DNA of 64,000 nt from Clostridium collagenovorans DSM 3089 (GCF_900130005.1 NZ_FQXP01000003.1:248001-312000); one strand, 5' to 3'. Counted from the stretch's first letter, positions 50,019-59,376 are shown. The notes: generated by a model not told the origin, from the sequence alone. A program made the numbers and translations.

Positions 50019-52055
50019 ATGGAGCTTAATGAAGATATAAAGTATGTAAAGGGCGTTGGGCCTAAAATGTCAGAGGAACTAAATAAGATGGGCATTTTTA
50101 CAGTACTAGATTTATTGTTATATTTTCCTAGAGATTATGAGGGTATAAACGGAGTAAATGATATTACTTTAAGTAAAGAAAATGAAAAAATAATAATTAA
50201 ATGCAAAGTTCAAGGATATCAGCAGGATATTAGAACTTCTACGGGAAAGGTTTTAACAACTGTAATATTAAATGATGGAAAAAATTCTTTTAAAGCTAGG
50301 TGGTATAATCAGCCTTATATAAAAAAGAGTTTTTTGTTAAATCATGAATATCTCTTAAGTGGGAAAATTGAAAAATATAAGAATCAATGGATTTTAAATA
50401 ATCCTAAAATAATTAGAAATTCAACCTTGGATAAGGATAATATATTAGTTAAATATCCTCTAAAGGGAAAAATGAGCAATAACTTTTTAAATAAGATAAT
50501 ATCCAATTTATTATGTGAAATAAAAATAACTGAAAATATGCCTATTAATATTTTAGAAAAATACAATTTATGTTCTCTTGATAAGGCTTTGAGGAATATA
50601 CATAGTCCTAATAATAGGAATGATTTAGAAGAAGCAAGAAATAGACTTAAGTTTCAAGAATTATTTGCATATTCTATGAAAATACTTATGCTAAGAAGTT
50701 ATATGGATGAATCTAGTGAAGGTATAACCTATACTATGAGCAGTGAATTATCAGAGTTAAAAGAAAGTTTACCCTTTAAACTTACTAATGCTCAAAGTAG
50801 GGTAGTAAGAGAAATTCTTATGGATCAAAAGAAAAGCAGACCTATGAATAGATTAGTTCAAGGGGATGTTGGAAGTGGAAAAACTATAGTAGCTATAATT
50901 GCTATGTTTAATGTGGTTAAAAATGGGTACCAGGCTGCTATGATGGCTCCAACAGAAATTTTAGCAAAGCAACATTATATAGAAGTATCTAATATGCTAG
51001 AAAAATTCCATATAAGAGTTGAACTTTTAGTGGGAAGTACTACAAAGAAAAATAAAGAGATAATAAAAGAAAAATTAAAAAATGGTGAAATTGATATAAT
51101 TGTTGGTACTCATGCTTTAATTGAGGATGACGTTGAGTTTGAAAATTTAGGATTTGCAATTACAGATGAGCAACATAGATTTGGAGTAAATCAAAGATGT
51201 AGATTTTGTAGCAAGGGTAAAAATATAGATGTGCTTGTTATGACAGCAACTCCTATTCCAAGAACCTTGAATTTATATCTTTATGGAGATTTAGATGTTT
51301 CGATTATAGATGAATTGCCTCCAGGAAGACAAAATATAATAACTGATTATGTATGTAAAAATGAAAGAGAAAGAGTATATCAATTAGCCGTGCAGGAGAT
51401 TAAGCAAGGAAGACAGGTTTATATAGTATGTCCTTTAGTTGAGGAAAATGATGAACTTAAAATAACATCTGTAGAGGAATTATTTAATGAGCTTAAGGAA
51501 AAATACTTTAAGGATATAAAAATAGCTATGTTACATGGTAAAATGAAGGCTAAAGATAAAGAAGCTATAATGGAAGAGTTTAAAGCTAATGAAACTAAGG
51601 TACTAATATCAACCACTGTAATAGAGGTAGGAGTTAATGTACCTAATGCTACTGTTATGATTATAGAAAACTCAGAGAGGTTTGGGCTTGCGCAGTTACA
51701 TCAACTTAGAGGTAGGGTTGGAAGAGGAAGTCATCAATCCTATTGTATGTTAGTAGCAGATATAAAAAGTAATGTTACTAAAAAGAGAATGGAAATAATG
51801 AAGAGAAGCACAGATGGATTTTTAATTTCTGATGAGGATTTGAAAATTAGAGGTGCCGGAGAAGTCTTTGGTTTTAAACAAAGCGGAGACAATGAACTTA
51901 TATTGGCGGATATTATAGATGATATTAATATAGTTAAAGCAGCAAATAAAGAAGCAAGAGAACTTATTTCTAGTGAAAATTTGGAGTATATAAAAATAAA
52001 AAAAGAAATATTAGAGAAAATAGAAAAAAGTTCAACATATATTTGTTATAATTAA
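50019..52055 (+). CDS. recG: ATP-dependent DNA helicase RecG
   Basis: 678 residues. The N-terminal wedge/OB domain (YVKGVGPKMSEELNKMGI, LLLYFPRDYE) binds branched DNA. Helicase motifs are Walker A GDVGSGKT, DEQHRFG, MTATPIPRTL and the C-terminal QLRGRVGRG with the RecG TRG region. It remodels stalled forks and Holliday junctions. ATG 50019 is preferred because GGAGG (50009-50013) lies between it and the in-frame ATG at 50007. Confidence 0.96.
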   Translation: MELNEDIKYVKGVGPKMSEELNKMGIFTVLDLLLYFPRDYEGINGVNDITLSKENEKIIIKCKVQGYQQDIRTSTGKVLTTVILNDGKNSFKARWYNQPYIKKSFLLNHEYLLSGKIEKYKNQWILNNPKIIRNSTLDKDNILVKYPLKGKMSNNFLNKIISNLLCEIKITENMPINILEKYNLCSLDKALRNIHSPNNRNDLEEARNRLKFQELFAYSMKILMLRSYMDESSEGITYTMSSELSELKESLPFKLTNAQSRVVREILMDQKKSRPMNRLVQGDVGSGKTIVAIIAMFNVVKNGYQAAMMAPTEILAKQHYIEVSNMLEKFHIRVELLVGSTTKKNKEIIKEKLKNGEIDIIVGTHALIEDDVEFENLGFAITDEQHRFGVNQRCRFCSKGKNIDVLVMTATPIPRTLNLYLYGDLDVSIIDELPPGRQNIITDYVCKNERERVYQLAVQEIKQGRQVYIVCPLVEENDELKITSVEELFNELKEKYFKDIKIAMLHGKMKAKDKEAIMEEFKANETKVLISTTVIEVGVNVPNATVMIIENSERFGLAQLHQLRGRVGRGSHQSYCMLVADIKSNVTKKRMEIMKRSTDGFLISDEDLKIRGAGEVFGFKQSGDNELILADIIDDINIVKAANKEARELISSENLEYIKIKKEILEKIEKSSTYICYN

Positions 52056-52146
52056 AATAGGTACTTTAAATTAATATAAAACTTGTGTTATATTATGTTA
52101 TAAAGTAAAATGTTTAACAAAAGAAGTATTTTAGGAGGTTTACAAG

Positions 52147-52704
52147 GTGAGAATAATTGCAGGAAAAGCTAGAGGTAGAAAGATCTTATCACCAGAAGGA
52201 TTGGTTACAAGACCTACACTTGATAGGGTAAAAGAATCTATGTTTAATATCATACAAAATAGAACACCGGATGCTGTTGTAGCAGATATGTTTTCTGGTA
52301 CAGGAAGCTTAGGGCTAGAAGCAGCTAGTAGAGGAGCAAAACGATGTTATTTAATGGATAAAAATGATGACACTTTTGCATGTTTGAAGGAGAATATAGA
52401 TAATTTAAAATTTAATGATGTTTGCACATGCCATAAAGGTGATTGCTATGAGTGGATGAAAAGATTTTCTAAAGAAGGGGTAGTTTTTGATATAATTTTC
52501 ATAGACCCACCATATGCAAAGGAAATGATACCTCCTGCTATAGATGTAATAATGCAACATAATCTATTACAAAAAGATGGGATTATAGTATGCAAAATTG
52601 ATTCTTCTGAAATAATCTTTGAGGGTAATGAAGAAATTACTTTAACTAATAAAAGAAAGTATGGAAATACAACAGTACTTTTTTATGAGTATAAGGAAAG
52701 ATAA
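52147..52704 (+). CDS. rsmD: 16S rRNA m2G966 methyltransferase RsmD
   Basis: 185 residues. RIIAGKARGRKI start, TRPTLDRVKESMFNII, the SAM loop ADMFSGTGSLGLEAASRGA and catalytic DPPYA. It methylates G966 (E. coli numbering). GTG 52147 is placed 8 bases after AGGAGG (52133-52138). rsmD-coaD adjacency is widely conserved; coaD starts 2 bases after the stop. Confidence 0.95.
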   Translation: MRIIAGKARGRKILSPEGLVTRPTLDRVKESMFNIIQNRTPDAVVADMFSGTGSLGLEAASRGAKRCYLMDKNDDTFACLKENIDNLKFNDVCTCHKGDCYEWMKRFSKEGVVFDIIFIDPPYAKEMIPPAIDVIMQHNLLQKDGIIVCKIDSSEIIFEGNEEITLTNKRKYGNTTVLFYEYKER

Positions 52705-52706
52705 AA

Positions 52707-53186
52707 ATGAAAAAAGCAATTTATCCAGGTAGTTTTGACCCTATTACAAAGGGACATTTAGATATAATAAGAAGAGGGTCTAAAAGCTTTGATAAGGTAA
52801 TAGTAGCAGTACTTATTAATTCAGAAAAACAAGGATTATTTTCTATAGAAGAAAGGGTATCTTTGATTAGAAAAGCCACATTTGGAATTGACAATGTTGA
52901 AATTATAAGCTTTGAGGGTTTATTAGTTGATTATATGGAGAAGAACCACATATCAATTATACTAAAGGGATTGAGAAATAGTAAAGACTTTGAATATGAG
53001 TTACAAATGGCAAATGTAAATAAAATCTTAGGAAATGAGATTGAAACTATATTTATGATAAGTAACCCAGAAAACTCTTACATAAGTTCCTCTATGGTTA
53101 AAGAAGTTTGTAAACTTGGAGGAAATATAAGTGGCTTAGTACCATCAGAGGTGGAAAGTATTATAAAGAAAAAAATTATGGGGTAA
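52707..53186 (+). CDS. coaD: Phosphopantetheine adenylyltransferase
   Basis: 159 residues. The nucleotidyltransferase motif is YPGSFDPITKGHLDII, followed by LKGLRNSKDFEYE and the C-terminal SSSMVKEV signature. It forms dephospho-CoA from phosphopantetheine and ATP, the penultimate step of CoA synthesis. The other CoA enzyme in the window is CoaBC (34730). Confidence 0.97.
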   Translation: MKKAIYPGSFDPITKGHLDIIRRGSKSFDKVIVAVLINSEKQGLFSIEERVSLIRKATFGIDNVEIISFEGLLVDYMEKNHISIILKGLRNSKDFEYELQMANVNKILGNEIETIFMISNPENSYISSSMVKEVCKLGGNISGLVPSEVESIIKKKIMG

Positions 53187-53200
53187 GGAGAGAAGAGGGA

Positions 53201-53725
53201 ATGGAAGTATTAGAGCTAATAGGATATTTATATGAAATTTTAGATACATCTTCTAAGGTTCCTATGACTAATAAGGTAGTTGTAAGCAAATCTGAACTAG
53301 AGAGTATTTTAGATGAAATAGAAAATAAACTACCTGAAGAATTTAAAAAAGCTAAGTGGATATGTGAAGAAAAAGCAAGAATATTAAAAGAGGCTCATGA
53401 ACAAGCTGAAATTATTAAAAAAGAGAGCATAGACATGATAAATAAAAAGGTTCATAATCATGAATATGTTAAAATTGCTGAAAGCAAGTCTGAAGAAATG
53501 CTTAACAATGCTCAGAGAAATGCTAAATATCTTCAAAATAGTTCTGTAGAATATGCATCTAATATTCTATTAGATGTAAAAAGGGAAATAAACTATCAAC
53601 ATAGCGAAATGATGGAAAATATAAAGCGAGAAATGGAAAAGTTTATAATTGAGATGGAAAAGGCAGCTATGAAAACCACAGCTACCTTAGACGATAATCT
53701 AGAGCAATTAAAACTTAAGAAGTAG
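53201..53725 (+). CDS. Coiled-coil protein of unknown function
   Basis: 174 residues, not recognised as a named family. The first 40 residues (LELIGYLYEILDTSSKVPMT...VVVSKSELESILDEIE) precede a long charged helical region with heptad-like spacing up to the end, rich in E and K. This kind of sequence recalls the stalk subunits of ATP synthases and DivIVA-like scaffolds, and similar proteins in clostridia are loosely called ATPase, but no P-loop is present. There is no signal or membrane segment. It directly follows coaD (14 bases) with a GGAGAGAAGAGGG ribosome site. Its 3' end overlaps the convergent ylbJ by 11 bases. Translation looks real from length and codon use. Confidence 0.7.
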   Translation: MEVLELIGYLYEILDTSSKVPMTNKVVVSKSELESILDEIENKLPEEFKKAKWICEEKARILKEAHEQAEIIKKESIDMINKKVHNHEYVKIAESKSEEMLNNAQRNAKYLQNSSVEYASNILLDVKREINYQHSEMMENIKREMEKFIIEMEKAAMKTTATLDDNLEQLKLKK

Positions 53726-54875
53726 GTTTGAATATTTTCTTTAATACTAAGGGAATTAATAGAATAATTAATAACATGTAAAAGGGCAATGGATTAAATT
53801 GTCCTTTTATAGTGTTTGAACTAACACTTAAATAATTATTAAATGGTAGATATAATATACAGCTTAATAAACTACAAAGTATGCCTTGAATAAACTTTCT
53901 ACTTATGTATTTGCTTAAGGGAAAGTTATATTTATATGTAAATGAATACACTTGTGCTATAACTGAAAAACCACTAAAACTAATAAAGAAACTACATAAG
54001 CATATCTTTACTATATTTGCAACATTAGCATTGCAAATTAAGTTACATCCGTTAGTCATCTCTAAAGAACCTAAAAATGAATCGAAAATCAATGTCTTAT
54101 AAAAGACAAAGGATTCAGAACCACTTTTAAGTAAGTATTGTAATATAGAACTGTTTTTAATTATTCCTGTAATCACAGAGAAAAGTACTATGAATCCACC
54201 TACTAATAAAGTTGTACTTATGGCGTCTTCTACACTTTTCTTTAAAACTGCCCCTACGTTATAAGAGTTAGCCTCAGAATTGCTGTGAGAAACCCTATAT
54301 TTATAAGAGGAGTTTTTAGGGGTAATAACTAAGGACATAATAAAACAACTTAAATAATGAGAAATTAGGATTAAATAACCTAATCGTATATCGCCTAGCA
54401 TAGTAGCACCTAAGGTACCTAAGATAAATATTGGACTTGCATTACTAGCTATATTTAATAATCTATCAGAGGTATTATAATCAATAGTGTTAGATTCTAA
54501 TAAATCACAGGTGTATTTTGCACCTAAGGGATAACCACATAAACAACTAGTTAAGATAACAATACTACAATCTCTTGGCAGCCTTAGGGGTTTACAAAGA
54601 ATACCACCTAAAAACTTAGAATAAAACTTGATTCCTCCAAAACCTATTATCATGTTAATAAGCATTAAGAATGGAAAGATTGAAGGAAATACAGCGTTAA
54701 AAAACAAAACAGCTCCATTTATAGCATAGGATATACTAGCTTTTGGATCAATTAGTATGCCTATAATAAATATACTACATATAAAAGTAGGTATAAGTTT
54801 GAAGCCTTTGTTTTTAAATAGTTCAAGTAAAAGATATACTATAACAATGCAAAGAATAAACAATAATATAAACAA
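53715..54875 (-). CDS. ylbJ: Sporulation integral membrane protein YlbJ (SpoVV-like)
   Basis: 386 residues with about eight to ten hydrophobic segments and a nucleoside-transporter-gate-like domain (FPSIFPFLMLINMIIGFGG, CLCGYPLGAKYTCDLLES). In B. subtilis YlbJ was renamed SpoVV and is required to move dipicolinic acid into the forespore. Its place near coaD and tmcAL matches B. subtilis coaD-ylbJ-...-ylbM. TTG start at 54875 lies 5 bases after AGGAGG on the minus strand. Its end overlaps the facing coiled-coil gene by 11 bases. It is downstream of tmcAL by 64 bases, and probably in part co-transcribed. Confidence 0.88.
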   Translation of the reverse strand: MFILLFILCIVIVYLLLELFKNKGFKLIPTFICSIFIIGILIDPKASISYAINGAVLFFNAVFPSIFPFLMLINMIIGFGGIKFYSKFLGGILCKPLRLPRDCSIVILTSCLCGYPLGAKYTCDLLESNTIDYNTSDRLLNIASNASPIFILGTLGATMLGDIRLGYLILISHYLSCFIMSLVITPKNSSYKYRVSHSNSEANSYNVGAVLKKSVEDAISTTLLVGGFIVLFSVITGIIKNSSILQYLLKSGSESFVFYKTLIFDSFLGSLEMTNGCNLICNANVANIVKICLCSFFISFSGFSVIAQVYSFTYKYNFPLSKYISRKFIQGILCSLLSCILYLPFNNYLSVSSNTIKGQFNPLPFYMLLIILLIPLVLKKIFKPTS

Positions 54876-54939
54876 AATATCCTCCTTATGCAGTAAGTGT
54901 TTATAAACTATTTATATTTGCAATTTATATCTTTAATAC

Positions 54940-56163
54940 CTAAATTTTAAGGATCATAGGTTTTTTTAGGTAATCATCCTTTGAGGAAATGGAGGTATTT
55001 AATAAACTATATGCTTTTGTGCATTGTATATCTAAGTCAAGGATTTCATTAGACTCCTTAGGTAGTTTAGTATATACAGGTATAGAGGAAGTACTTTTTA
55101 AGGTTCTTAATATTTCTTGTCCTTTAGTAGTAAAACCTAGAACTCTAGCATAAGGACAAGGAGTTCTTCTTAAGGTATCTATATTATACTTTTCAAAGCC
55201 TATGAAGTATTGACAAAGAATTCTAGATATTCTCGTCATTGCATAACGTTTACTTTTTATATTCCCTAAAATATCTTCATAATTTATTAAGGATTCTAAG
55301 GTCTTTATGATTTTATTATCTAGACCCTCAGAAGCTTCAGGAATAGTTGATAAGCAGCTATGCTTACTGCAAAGAGCCTTAAATCTAAGATAAGGAACCA
55401 TGGCATCTGGATACACAAAATTATCATAGGATTTAAGTTTATAAAAAACATTATCAGGCACAGTATCTTTTAAAACTTCAATGGAAGTATTGTCTTTCAA
55501 AGAATTTCTTATGGCTGTTGCACTGGAAAATATGTTATTTAAGTTCTGAGAGTTATATGTTCCACCTTCTCTTTTAATGGTAACTGGAGTTATGGAGGAA
55601 GCTAAGTTTAAAAGGCTCTTACAATATTCAATAGCTAAAATATTATTAGAGGAATTTAAAATTTCTGATATATTGTCTTTTTTAGTAATAGTATCACTAA
55701 GTAATTCTTTAAAATAGTATTCTAAGGCATTGTTTCTAGCTACTGCATAAGAATATCCCAAATCTAAGTTATTTTTTAGCTGGATAAGATATTCTTTTGG
55801 TTCTTTTATTAAAACTTCACTTATGGAATTTAAAAAATTAACATCGCCAAGTTCACTTCCAAAGGATATGTTGTCTATTACTCCTAAAGAATTTAATAAA
55901 CTTATAGCCCCAAAGGAAAAAAACTCAGCTGAGGATATGGCATATATAGAAGGAAGCTCTAAAACCAAATCAACTCCATTTCCTAAGGCAAGATCTGCTC
56001 TAGTCCATTTATCCATAATAGAGGGAAGACCTCTTTGAACAAAATTTCCACTCATTACACAAACAATTGCATCGCAATTTGTTAATTCTTTAGTTTTATC
56101 TATATGGTATTTATGACCTTTGTGAAAAGGATTATACTCAGAAATAATACCGCAAATTTTCAA
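54940..56163 (-). CDS. tmcAL: tRNA(Met) cytidine acetate ligase TmcAL
   Basis: 407 residues. The nucleotidyltransferase-like start KICGIISEYNPFHKGHKYHI holds the HxGH motif, followed by VCVMSGNFVQRG and DLVLELPSIYA, all typical of YlbM/TmcAL. The enzyme activates acetate with ATP to make N4-acetylcytidine at the wobble position of elongator tRNA-Met. TTG 56163 follows AGGAGTGA. This ribosome site is partly inside a 10-bp inverted repeat. It stands divergent from pta. Confidence 0.92.
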   Translation of the reverse strand: MKICGIISEYNPFHKGHKYHIDKTKELTNCDAIVCVMSGNFVQRGLPSIMDKWTRADLALGNGVDLVLELPSIYAISSAEFFSFGAISLLNSLGVIDNISFGSELGDVNFLNSISEVLIKEPKEYLIQLKNNLDLGYSYAVARNNALEYYFKELLSDTITKKDNISEILNSSNNILAIEYCKSLLNLASSITPVTIKREGGTYNSQNLNNIFSSATAIRNSLKDNTSIEVLKDTVPDNVFYKLKSYDNFVYPDAMVPYLRFKALCSKHSCLSTIPEASEGLDNKIIKTLESLINYEDILGNIKSKRYAMTRISRILCQYFIGFEKYNIDTLRRTPCPYARVLGFTTKGQEILRTLKSTSSIPVYTKLPKESNEILDLDIQCTKAYSLLNTSISSKDDYLKKPMILKI

Positions 56164-56173
56164 AAAAAATCAC

Positions 56174-56198
56174 TCCTAAATAAAAATGTTATTTAGGA
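56174..56198 (-). promoter_or_regulatory. Inverted repeat over the tmcAL ribosome site/start of transcription
   Basis: TCCTAAATAA (56174-56183) and TTATTTAGGA (56189-56198) are perfect complements around AAATG. On the minus strand the 3' arm holds AGGA of the tmcAL ribosome site. A perfect -10, TATAAT, lies at 56205-56200 on that strand, which would start RNA near 56193, inside the repeat. An operator is then as likely as an RNA hairpin. Confidence 0.4.
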
Positions 56199-56300
56199 TA
56201 TTATACAATAAAATTTTAAATTTAAATCTCATTTTATTAAAAAATAAATTATTAGAAAATTATTAATTTACAAATTGGCATAGAAATTTTAATTTTTTCC

Positions 56301-56330
56301 TTGAAATTTGTGGGGTAAAAAGGGTATATT
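56301..56330 (+). promoter_or_regulatory. Candidate promoter of pta-ackA
   Basis: TTGAAA (56301-56306), 18-bp spacer, TATATT (56325-56330). A perfect TATAAT at 56332-56337 overlaps the region but would need a 25-bp spacer. Confidence 0.5.
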
Positions 56331-56385
56331 ATATAATGTATGTATGTGACTTTGTTAAGTATCCTTTTGAAAGGGGAAATGAATT

Positions 56386-57384
56386 ATGGAATTTATGAAC
56401 AAAGTAAGGGAAATGGCTAAGGAAGATATTAGAAGAATAGTTCTTCCAGAAGGCGATGAAGAAAGAACTCTAAAAGCAAGTGAGATAATTAAAAAACAAG
56501 GTTTAGCACATGTAATATTAGTAGGACCAGAGTCTGCTATTAAAGAAAATGCTAAAAATTTATCTGTAAACCTTGAAGGTATAGAGATTGTAGATCCAGA
56601 AACATCAGAAAAAACTCAAGAATATTCTAATGCTTTCTATGAATTAAGAAAGAAAAAAGGAATGACAGAGGAAAAAGCTCTTCAAACAATTAAAGATCCA
56701 ATGTACTATGGTGCTATGATGGTTAAATGTGGAGATGCAGATGGTATGGTATCAGGCGCTGTTCACCCAACTGGAGATTTACTAAGAGCAGGACTTCAAA
56801 CTGTTAAAACAGCTCCAGGAATAAGCGTTGTTTCAAGCTTCTTCTTAATGCAAGTACCAGACTGTACATATGGTGAAGATGGTTTCTTACTATTCTCAGA
56901 CTGTGCGGTAAACCCAAATCCAACTGCTGAACAATTGGCTTCTATAGCTATTTCAACTGCTGAAAATGCTAAAAATTTATGTAAGATAGAGCCAAGAGTT
57001 GCTATGTTATCATTCTCAACTATGGGAAGTGCTAGCCATGAGTTAGTTGACAAAGTTAAAGAAGCTACAAGAATAGCTAAGGAACAAAGACCTGATTTAA
57101 TGATTGATGGAGAATTACAATTAGATGCTGCTATAGTTGATAAGGTAGCTTCATTAAAAGCTCCAAATAGTAAAGTTGCAGGTAAAGCAAATGTTCTTAT
57201 ATTCCCAGACCTTCAAGCAGGTAATATAGGATACAAATTAGTTCAAAGATTTGCAAAGGCTGAAGCAGTAGGTCCAGTATGCCAAGGATTTGCAAAACCA
57301 ATCAACGACTTATCAAGAGGATGTAGCGTTGAAGATATAGTTAATGTTGTTGCATTAACAGCAGTTCAAGCTCAAAATAACTAA
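56386..57384 (+). CDS. pta: Phosphate acetyltransferase
   Basis: 332 residues, the short single-domain Pta. VLPEGDEERTLKA, DGMVSGAVHPTGDLLRA, SDCAVNPNPTAEQLA and FPDLQAGNIGYKL are family landmarks. It converts acetyl-CoA and phosphate to acetyl phosphate and CoA. AAGGGG precedes the ATG. It is followed by ackA after 69 bases containing a small hairpin (GTCTCT 57414-57419 with AGAGAC 57424-57429). Codon use is that of a highly expressed gene. Confidence 0.96.
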   Translation: MEFMNKVREMAKEDIRRIVLPEGDEERTLKASEIIKKQGLAHVILVGPESAIKENAKNLSVNLEGIEIVDPETSEKTQEYSNAFYELRKKKGMTEEKALQTIKDPMYYGAMMVKCGDADGMVSGAVHPTGDLLRAGLQTVKTAPGISVVSSFFLMQVPDCTYGEDGFLLFSDCAVNPNPTAEQLASIAISTAENAKNLCKIEPRVAMLSFSTMGSASHELVDKVKEATRIAKEQRPDLMIDGELQLDAAIVDKVASLKAPNSKVAGKANVLIFPDLQAGNIGYKLVQRFAKAEAVGPVCQGFAKPINDLSRGCSVEDIVNVVALTAVQAQNN

Positions 57385-57453
57385 TTTATAGTTATTAATA
57401 TATAATATACGCAGTCTCTACTAAGAGACGTAAAAGTTTTAGGAGGAAAAATC

Positions 57454-58644
57454 ATGAAGATTTTAGTAATCAACTGTGGTAGTTCTTCATTAAAATATCA
57501 ATTAATCGATATGCAAAATGAAGAAGCTTTAGCAATAGGACTTGTAGAGAGAATAGGTATAGAAGGATCTATATTAACTCAAAAAGCTAATGGAGAAAAA
57601 TATGTAATCGAAACTCCAATGAAAGATCACCAAGTTGCTATAGAATTAGTTTTGGATGCTCTTAAAGATGAGAAGCACGGAGTAATTAAGAGCATGGATG
57701 AAATTTCAGCTGTAGGACACAGAGTTGTTCACGGTGGAGAAAAATACGCTCATTCAGTAGTAGTTACTGATGAAGTAATGAAAAACTTAGAAGAGTGTGC
57801 AAAACTTGCTCCATTACACAACCCAGCAAACATAATTGGTATCAATGCTTGTAAAGCACTTATGCCAAGTACACCAATGGTTGTTGTATTTGATACAGCA
57901 TTCCACCAAACAATGCCAGAAAGTGCATATATATATGCTTTACCATACGAAGCTTACACTGAGCATAGCGTAAGAAGATATGGTATGCACGGAACTTCTC
58001 ACAAGTATGTATCTGATAAAGTTGCAGAAGTTATGGGTAAAAACATAGAAGACTTAAAAATCATCACTTGTCACTTAGGAAATGGTGCAAGTTTAACAGC
58101 TGTTAAAAATGGTAAATCAGTTGATACATCAATGGGATTCACACCACTTGAAGGTTTAGTAATGGGTACTAGATGTGGAGATATCGATCCAGCTATCGTT
58201 CCTTACTTAATGAAAGAAATGAATATATCAGCTGCTGAAGTTGATACATTAATGAACAAAAAATCAGGTGTATTAGGAATTTCAGGTGTAAGCTCAGACT
58301 TCAGAGATATCGAAGGTGCAGCTAAAGAAGGAAACCACAGAGCGGCATTAGCTTTAGATGTATTCCACTATAGAGTAAAACAATACATAGGTGCTTATTC
58401 AGCAGCTATGAATGGTGTAGATGTAATAGTATTTACAGCTGGTTTAGGAGAAAACTCAATTGCTTCTAGAGCAGAAATCTGCAAAGATATGGAATACTTA
58501 GGAGTTAAATTAGATGAAGAAAGAAATAACGTTAGAGGAAAGATTGCAGAAATAAGTGCAGCTGATTCTAAGGTTAAAGTATTTGTAATTCCTACAAACG
58601 AAGAGTTAATGATAGCTAGAGATACTAAAGAACTAGCTTTCTAA
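57454..58644 (+). CDS. ackA: Acetate kinase
   Basis: 396 residues of the ASKHA superfamily. VINCGSSSLKYQL start, VGHRVVHGGEKYA, FDTAFHQTMP, HLGNGASLTAV with the MGFTPLEGLVMGTRCGDIDP segment, and VFTAGLGENS near the end. It makes ATP and acetate from acetyl phosphate, the main substrate-level ATP step of acetate fermentation. AGGAGG precedes the ATG. A strong terminator follows. Confidence 0.97.
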   Translation: MKILVINCGSSSLKYQLIDMQNEEALAIGLVERIGIEGSILTQKANGEKYVIETPMKDHQVAIELVLDALKDEKHGVIKSMDEISAVGHRVVHGGEKYAHSVVVTDEVMKNLEECAKLAPLHNPANIIGINACKALMPSTPMVVVFDTAFHQTMPESAYIYALPYEAYTEHSVRRYGMHGTSHKYVSDKVAEVMGKNIEDLKIITCHLGNGASLTAVKNGKSVDTSMGFTPLEGLVMGTRCGDIDPAIVPYLMKEMNISAAEVDTLMNKKSGVLGISGVSSDFRDIEGAAKEGNHRAALALDVFHYRVKQYIGAYSAAMNGVDVIVFTAGLGENSIASRAEICKDMEYLGVKLDEERNNVRGKIAEISAADSKVKVFVIPTNEELMIARDTKELAF

Positions 58645-58668
58645 TTACCATATAAATAATATTTTGGG

Positions 58669-58700
58669 ATTTTGGGCAGAATTTCTGCCCAAAATTTTTT
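58669..58700 (+). terminator. Terminator of pta-ackA
   Basis: ATTTTGGGCAG (58669-58679) pairs perfectly with CTGCCCAAAAT (58685-58695) and is followed by T5. The GGGCAG core is unusually G/C-rich for the window. Confidence 0.9.
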
Positions 58701-58717
58701 AAACCAAGAAAATATCC

Positions 58718-58746
58718 TTGACTTTTTTTTATATTATTTATATAAT
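58718..58746 (+). promoter_or_regulatory. Promoter 1 of the DUF177-rpmF-plsX region
   Basis: TTGACT (58718-58723), 17-bp spacer, perfect TATAAT (58741-58746). Confidence 0.7.
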
Positions 58747-58782
58747 AACTCATGTACGTTGTAAGGTATAAAGGATTTTTAC

Positions 58783-58811
58783 TTGACAGTATAAAGATAA
58801 TGATTTATCTT
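58783..58811 (+). promoter_or_regulatory. Promoter 2 of the DUF177-rpmF-plsX region
   Basis: Perfect -35 TTGACA (58783-58788), 17-bp spacer, TATCTT (58806-58811). Tandem with promoter 1, 65 bp downstream, 46 bases before the DUF177 gene. Confidence 0.55.
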
Positions 58812-58857
58812 ATATATTAAGGTTAAATTTTTAATATTAAAAAAGAGGTAGTTATAC

Positions 58858-59376
58858 ATGAAAATTGATATCACAGAACTACTTAAAAAACAACGTGGTA
58901 CATATGAAGTTCATAATATAATTGAAGATTATAATGGGACTTATATAGGTAAGGATATTAAGTTTTTATCACCTTTAGAATTAAAGGGAACCTTTACTAA
59001 GGTAGGGGATAGCATTAATTTTAAAGGAAACGTAAAAGCTGATTTATTATTAAATTGTTCAAGATGTTTAGAAGAATTCACTTATAATTTGGATTTAGAA
59101 TTAGAAGAGGATTTCTGTAAAAAACAGCAAGAACAAGAGGAAGCAATGATTTTAGAAGGAAATACTGTTGATTTTGAAGAGATAGTATTGAACGCTATAG
59201 ATTTTGCTCTCCCAATTAAAAAATTGTGTAAAGAGGATTGTAAGGGTATTTGTTTCAGTTGTGGAACAAATTTAAATACAAAAACTTGTTTATGCAATAA
59301 TGATGACGATGAATCAGAAGATGAATTCATCGACCCAAGATTTGCTAAATTAAAGAATTTATTTAAGGACAAATAA
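58858..59376 (+). CDS. yceD: DUF177 protein (YlbN/YceD), rRNA/L32-linked
   Basis: 172 residues. Cysteine pairs appear in CSRCLEEF and in CKEDCKGICFSCGTNL with a final CLC, a pattern suggesting metal binding. An acidic DDDESEDEF stretch precedes the C-terminus DPRFAKLKNLF. The family almost always precedes rpmF, as here, and E. coli/plant members are linked to 23S rRNA accumulation. No enzymatic function is known. GAGGTA precedes the ATG. Confidence 0.88.
   Translation: MKIDITELLKKQRGTYEVHNIIEDYNGTYIGKDIKFLSPLELKGTFTKVGDSINFKGNVKADLLLNCSRCLEEFTYNLDLELEEDFCKKQQEQEEAMILEGNTVDFEEIVLNAIDFALPIKKLCKEDCKGICFSCGTNLNTKTCLCNNDDDESEDEFIDPRFAKLKNLFKDK

Noticed and set aside
57411..57430. Terminator between pta and ackA
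   Set aside because: The 6-bp GTCTCT/AGAGAC stem has no T tract and the genes are an expected operon; at most a processing site.
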